DNA from: Macromonas bipunctata | GTDB taxonomy: Bacteria; Pseudomonadota; Gammaproteobacteria; Burkholderiales; Burkholderiaceae_C | NCBI RefSeq assembly: GCF_002837135.1 | Contig: NZ_NWBQ01000052.1 | Span: forward strand, 1 to 57,351 | Direction of reading: 5' to 3' | DNA length: 57,351 bases | Shown here: piece by piece, positions 53,989-57,351 of the stretch | How the letters are laid out: every line of letters begins with the position of its first letter | Numbering within the stretch: position 1 is the first letter of the stretch | Notes under the pieces: model-generated | What the model was told of the DNA's origin: nothing | What the model saw: only the letters and a program-made list of their open reading frames with translations | Database searches by the model: none | Position numbers and translations under genes: made by a program

Positions 53989-54960
53989 ATGAAAAAGACT
54001 CTGATTGCTCTGGCCGTGCTGGCTGCCTCGGGTGCCGCTATGGCCCAATCCAGCGTTAGCATCTACGGTATCGTTGACGCTGCTATCCACAAAGACAAAA
54101 ACGCTGACGCCGCCATGATCGATGGCGCCGTGGACTCCAGCCGCATCGGCTTCAAGGGTACCGAAGATCTGGGCGGTGGTCTGAAGGCCCACTTCGTGCT
54201 GGAACAAGGTCTGGAGATTGACACTGGCGCTGCCGGTCAAATCAAGGACAGCAATGGTAACGATACTTCTGCCGCTTTCAGCCGCGAAACCAGCGTGGGT
54301 TTCTCGGGTGGCTTCGGTGCCGTCAAGCTGGGCCGCTTCGAGAGCGCCTACGAGCAGATCTCTGGCAACACCTACGCTGTGTTTGACTCCGTGCTGTCCC
54401 CGACCCTGGTGTTCGAAAGCGGCAACCACACCGCCCGCCCGAACAACAGCATTGGCTACACCACCCCGTCCTTCGCTGGTTTCCGTGCTGCCGTCACCAC
54501 CAATTTTGACGAGCAAAAAGGCGTGAGCGACAACGTGACCGCGTTCAACGTGGTGTACGAAGGTGGTCCGTTCTACGCCGACCTGGCCTTCCAAGACGAA
54601 GGTGATGCCGCCGATGTCAAGTACACCCGCCTGAACGGTGCCTACACCTTTGGCGCCTTCAAGCTGAAGGCCGGTTATGGCAACGTGAACTCGGGTGTCA
54701 AGAACAACGACGTGGACGAGTACCACATCGGCGTGGATTACACCCTGGCCCCGAACCTGATCCTGTCGGCCGGTTACGCTTCTTCTGAAGCCGACTACGA
54801 GACCGATTCTTCCGACGCCTTCTCCTTTGGCGCCGCTTACCTGCTGTCCAAGCGCACCACCGTGTACGGCGGTTACTTTGACGCTGACAAGAAAGCTGTT
54901 GCCAACCGTGCTAACGTGCCGGAAAGCCGTTTCGCCGTGGGCGTGAAGCACACTTTCTAA
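53989..54960 (+). CDS. outer membrane porin, Omp32 type (second copy)
   Basis: A 323-residue porin and paralogue of the preceding gene. Signal peptide MKKTLIALAVLAASGAAMA cut after residue 19; mature start QSSVSIYGIVDAAIHKDK; GFKGTEDLGGGLKAHFVLE near residue 50; C-terminal strand SRFAVGVKHTF ending in Phe. Codon use is highly biased, suggesting abundant expression. Start: ATG 53989 with AAGGA 8 nt upstream; longer in-frame extension to 53878 contains the promoter region. The two copies may be used under different conditions. Confidence 0.94.
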   Translation: MKKTLIALAVLAASGAAMAQSSVSIYGIVDAAIHKDKNADAAMIDGAVDSSRIGFKGTEDLGGGLKAHFVLEQGLEIDTGAAGQIKDSNGNDTSAAFSRETSVGFSGGFGAVKLGRFESAYEQISGNTYAVFDSVLSPTLVFESGNHTARPNNSIGYTTPSFAGFRAAVTTNFDEQKGVSDNVTAFNVVYEGGPFYADLAFQDEGDAADVKYTRLNGAYTFGAFKLKAGYGNVNSGVKNNDVDEYHIGVDYTLAPNLILSAGYASSEADYETDSSDAFSFGAAYLLSKRTTVYGGYFDADKKAVANRANVPESRFAVGVKHTF

Positions 54961-54997
54961 TGACTGCGGTCGTTTGACCGCTGTTGTTTGAATGTTC

Positions 54998-55030
54998 CAA
55001 AAGCCATGCAGTTGTCTGCATGGCTTTTTT
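54998..55030 (+). terminator. terminator after the second porin
   Basis: AAGCCATGCAG/CTGCATGGCTT stem with a TTGT loop, followed by TTTTTT. Confidence 0.92.
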
Positions 55031-55056
55031 CATGGGTTTGAACAGGAAGCGTGGCC

Positions 55057-56400
55057 ATGCAGCCAGCCTTGGAATCTGAAAACGGCAACGCGCCGCTGGT
55101 GTGTCCGGTGGCCGTGGTGGGCGCAGGCCCGGCGGGTCTGATGGCGGCGGAGGTGTTGAGCGCCGCCGGGGTGGCGGTGCATGTGTTCGATGCCATGCCC
55201 ACGGCGGGGCGCAAGTTCTTGCTGGCGGGCATTGGTGGCCTGAACCTGACCCACGCCGAAGCGCCCGAGCGGTTTGTGACGCGCTACGCCGAACGCGCCA
55301 CCGAGTGCGAGCGTTGGCTGCAGGCGATGGGGCCGCAGGCGGTGCGCGACTGGGCCGCTGGCCTGGGGGTGGAGACGTTTGTGGGCAGCTCGCAGCGGGT
55401 GTTCCCGACCGACATGAAGGCCGCGCCGCTGTTGCGTGCCTGGCTGCAGCGTTTGCGCCACCCGGTGCAGGCCGGGGCGGTGCCGGTGATGTTCCACATG
55501 CGGCACCGCTGGAACGGGTGCTGGCAAGTTGCTACCGATACGAACGTGGCGATCCCGTCAGGCGCGGTGGTGCATACCCTGACGTTTGATACCCCATACG
55601 GCCCGCAAGTGGTGCAGGCGCAGGCGGTGGTGCTGGCGCTGGGCGGCGGCAGCTGGGCCAAGTTGGGGTCGGATGGTGCGTGGCAGCCGTGGTTGCAGCA
55701 GCAAGGGGTGGCGGTGCGTGCGCTGCGGCCCGCCAACTGCGGTTTTGAGGTGCAGGTGCAGGGCCGCCGTGGCTGGAGCGAGCATCTGGCCAGCCGCTGC
55801 GCCGGGCAGCCGCTCAAGGGCGTGGTGTTGCGCTGCGCTGGCCCCGATGGCACGGTGTTCGAGCGCAAGGGCGAGTGTGTGCTGACCGCCACCGGGCTGG
55901 AAGGCAGCGTGGTGTACGCGGTGTCGGCGCTGCTGCGCGATGAGATTGAGCGCAGCGGCAGTGCCACCCTGCAGCTCAACCTGAAGCCGGACTGGAGCGC
56001 CGAGCGCCTGCTGGCCGAGTTGCAGCGCCCACGCGCTGGTCGCAGCTTGTCCAGCGTGCTCAAGGGTCGGGTCGGCCTGACGCCGGTGCAGGTGGGCCTG
56101 TTGCACGAATTGCTGGACAAGGACGCGCTGCACGACCCGCTGCGGCTGGCGCAGTCCATCCAGGCCTTGCCCATCACGCTGGCGGCAGCGCGCCCGCTGG
56201 ACGAGGCCATCAGCAGTGCCGGTGGCGTGGCGCTGGAAGTCCTGACCAACGACCTGATGCTGCACACCTTGCCCGGTGTGTTCTGTGCCGGCGAGATGCT
56301 GGACTGGGAAGCCCCCACGGGCGGCTATTTGCTCACGGCGTGCCTGGCCAGTGGACGCGTAGCGGGGCAGGGGGTATTGCGTTATTTTTCGGGTGGCTGA
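55057..56400 (+). CDS. HI0933-like flavoprotein (TIGR03862 type)
   Basis: A 447-residue FAD-dependent protein of the HI0933/YhiN-like flavoprotein family. FAD-binding GAGPAGLMAAEVLSAAG begins near residue 22; GRKFLLAGIGGLNLTHAE follows near residue 50; the C-terminal flavin contact is AGEMLDWEAPTGGYLLTACLASG. Substrate and reaction are unknown for the family. Start: ATG 55057 with AGGAAG 7 nt upstream, preferred over an in-frame GTG at 55051. Convergent with iclR, overlapping it by 19 nt. Confidence 0.88.
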   Translation: MQPALESENGNAPLVCPVAVVGAGPAGLMAAEVLSAAGVAVHVFDAMPTAGRKFLLAGIGGLNLTHAEAPERFVTRYAERATECERWLQAMGPQAVRDWAAGLGVETFVGSSQRVFPTDMKAAPLLRAWLQRLRHPVQAGAVPVMFHMRHRWNGCWQVATDTNVAIPSGAVVHTLTFDTPYGPQVVQAQAVVLALGGGSWAKLGSDGAWQPWLQQQGVAVRALRPANCGFEVQVQGRRGWSEHLASRCAGQPLKGVVLRCAGPDGTVFERKGECVLTATGLEGSVVYAVSALLRDEIERSGSATLQLNLKPDWSAERLLAELQRPRAGRSLSSVLKGRVGLTPVQVGLLHELLDKDALHDPLRLAQSIQALPITLAAARPLDEAISSAGGVALEVLTNDLMLHTLPGVFCAGEMLDWEAPTGGYLLTACLASGRVAGQGVLRYFSGG

Positions 56401-57251
56401 AAGCCGCTGGTTGGCGTGGCGCCCAGTTGCCCAGCCAGGGTCTGGGCGCATTGGCGCAGGGCGGTGCCTGCGGTGCCGTGGGGGCGGGTGTCCATGGCGG
56501 CGCTGGGGCCGATGGCCGACAGGCTGAGCACCAGGCGGCCAAAGCCGTCGAACACCGGCACCGCAATCGCGCTGATGCCGGGCACCAGCCCGCCTTCGAC
56601 CACGCTGAAGTGATCGCGCCGGATGGCGGCAAGTTCGGCCTGCAGGGTGGGGTCGTCCAGCGCGTGGGGGTGACCTTCGGCGGCCAGCATGGGCTGCACT
56701 TGCAGCGTGGGCATGAAGGCTGCAAACACCTTGCCCGAGGCGGTGTGGCGCACCGAGGCGTTGGTGCCGTGGCGCATGGCCACGTGCACGTCGGTGGGGC
56801 CGTCCTCCACCCGCACAATGGTAGGGCCGCGCGTGCCCCAGACCGAGATGGCCACCGTGGCGTTGGCGTGCAAGGCGAGCAGCGGCAGCTGGGCAATGGC
56901 CAGCCGGATCGGGTCTTGCTGTTGCAGGCTGATGAGGCCCAGTTGCATGGCCAGTGGCCCCAGGCCGTAATGGCCGCTGGCGTCGTCCTGCGCCACCAGC
57001 CCGATCTTGCCGAAGCTGACCAGGTAGGGGTGCGCCTTGGCGGGGGTCATGTCGGCGGCGCGGGCCAGGTCTTTCAATGCCATTGGGCGGCCGTGGTGGG
57101 CCAAGGCCTTGAGCAGCTGGCCGCCGACTTCCACGCTCTGGATGCCGCGTGGGCCGCGCAGGGGGGTGTCGGGTTCGCTGGTGTCGTGGAGGATTGGGGT
57201 ATCGGGCGTGCCGGAAAGCGGCGATGATGTGCGGGAGGGTGTGCGTGCCAT
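56382..57251 (-). CDS. IclR family transcriptional regulator
   Basis: A 289-residue IclR-type regulator. The winged helix-turn-helix is at about 37-95 (VGGQLLKALAHHGRPMALKDLARAADMTPAKAHPYLVSFGK), followed by the GAF-like effector domain (about 110-275), with SLSAIGP near the C-terminal end. The Ser/Thr/Pro-rich N-terminal 35 residues are of uncertain role. Such regulators often control catabolic genes for aromatic or organic acids; the target is probably divergent, beyond the window end, as usual for IclR. Start ATG 57251 with a -10-like GACAAT 6 nt upstream. Confidence 0.92.
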   Translation of the reverse strand: MARTPSRTSSPLSGTPDTPILHDTSEPDTPLRGPRGIQSVEVGGQLLKALAHHGRPMALKDLARAADMTPAKAHPYLVSFGKIGLVAQDDASGHYGLGPLAMQLGLISLQQQDPIRLAIAQLPLLALHANATVAISVWGTRGPTIVRVEDGPTDVHVAMRHGTNASVRHTASGKVFAAFMPTLQVQPMLAAEGHPHALDDPTLQAELAAIRRDHFSVVEGGLVPGISAIAVPVFDGFGRLVLSLSAIGPSAAMDTRPHGTAGTALRQCAQTLAGQLGATPTSGFQPPEK

Positions 57252-57257
57252 GGCGTG

Positions 57258-57263
57258 ATTGTC
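57258..57263 (-). promoter_or_regulatory. -10 box of a probable leaderless iclR promoter
   Basis: GACAAT on the minus strand, then CACGCC, then the ATG (6 nt). The remaining 88 nt to the window end show no gene. Confidence 0.45.
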
Positions 57264-57351
57264 GGCTCATGGCGCGCGCGCTGGCGCCGGTTGTGCGGCG
57301 AATGTGTTTGACCCAGATTGAGCGGCAAGCCTCGGGGTTCAGCCCGAGGTT

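Overview
The window is a stretch of core chromosome from a GC-rich betaproteobacterium, most likely a member of the Burkholderiales near Comamonadaceae. The evidence is the gene content and order (metX-metW; gshA/kup/gshB; trpEGD-orf-trpC; tRNA-Tyr/Gly/Thr-tuf-tRNA-Trp-secE-nusG-rplKAJL-rpoBC; rsmB-DUF4390-ntrYX), two Omp32-type porins and the short NtrX. I see no insertion sequence, prophage, CRISPR array or integron. Base composition and codon use look even throughout.

Layout. 1-2000: a minus-strand methionine operon (metX-metW and a partial downstream gene) under a SAM-II riboswitch that appears to act through an intrinsic terminator. 2342-2728: a glycine-rich RRM protein. 2835-5003: the minus-strand LPS operon kdsD-kdsC-lptC. 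5073-9947: a Kef-type K+/H+ antiporter, apt, cheW and a chemoreceptor. 10020-15953: an MFS carrier divergent from gshA, then kup-gshB-vanZ-like. 15936-20095: a class II glutamine amidotransferase, pyrF, gor and a frameshifted MipA/OmpV gene. 20096-22999: uvrA. 23055-27355: the trp operon with a candidate Trp-rich leader peptide and a small membrane-protein gene between trpD and trpC. 27376-42055: ung, four tRNAs, tuf, secE-nusG, ribosomal proteins and rpoBC. 42155-47332: rsmB, DUF4390, NtrY-like kinase and NtrX-like regulator. 47365-52419: tRNA-Phe, an unknown coiled-coil membrane protein, a PerM/AI-2E exporter and groESL under a CIRCE operator. 52687-57251: two porins, an HI0933-like flavoprotein and an IclR regulator.

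Themes. Glutathione synthesis (gshA, gshB), glutathione reduction (gor), K+ uptake (kup) and a Kef-type K+ antiporter lie within 14 kb. Control by RNA structure is frequent: SAM-II attenuator, possible trp leader, L10 leader, and hairpins between rplL and rpoB. At least eight start codons, including that of the candidate trp leader, have a -10-like hexamer ending exactly 6 nt upstream and no Shine-Dalgarno, which suggests leaderless transcription. No clearly new multi-gene system is visible. The most novel items are the SAM-II transcriptional attenuator architecture, the candidate leaderless trp leader, the leaderless-promoter pattern, the trpD-trpC small protein and the unknown coiled-coil membrane protein.
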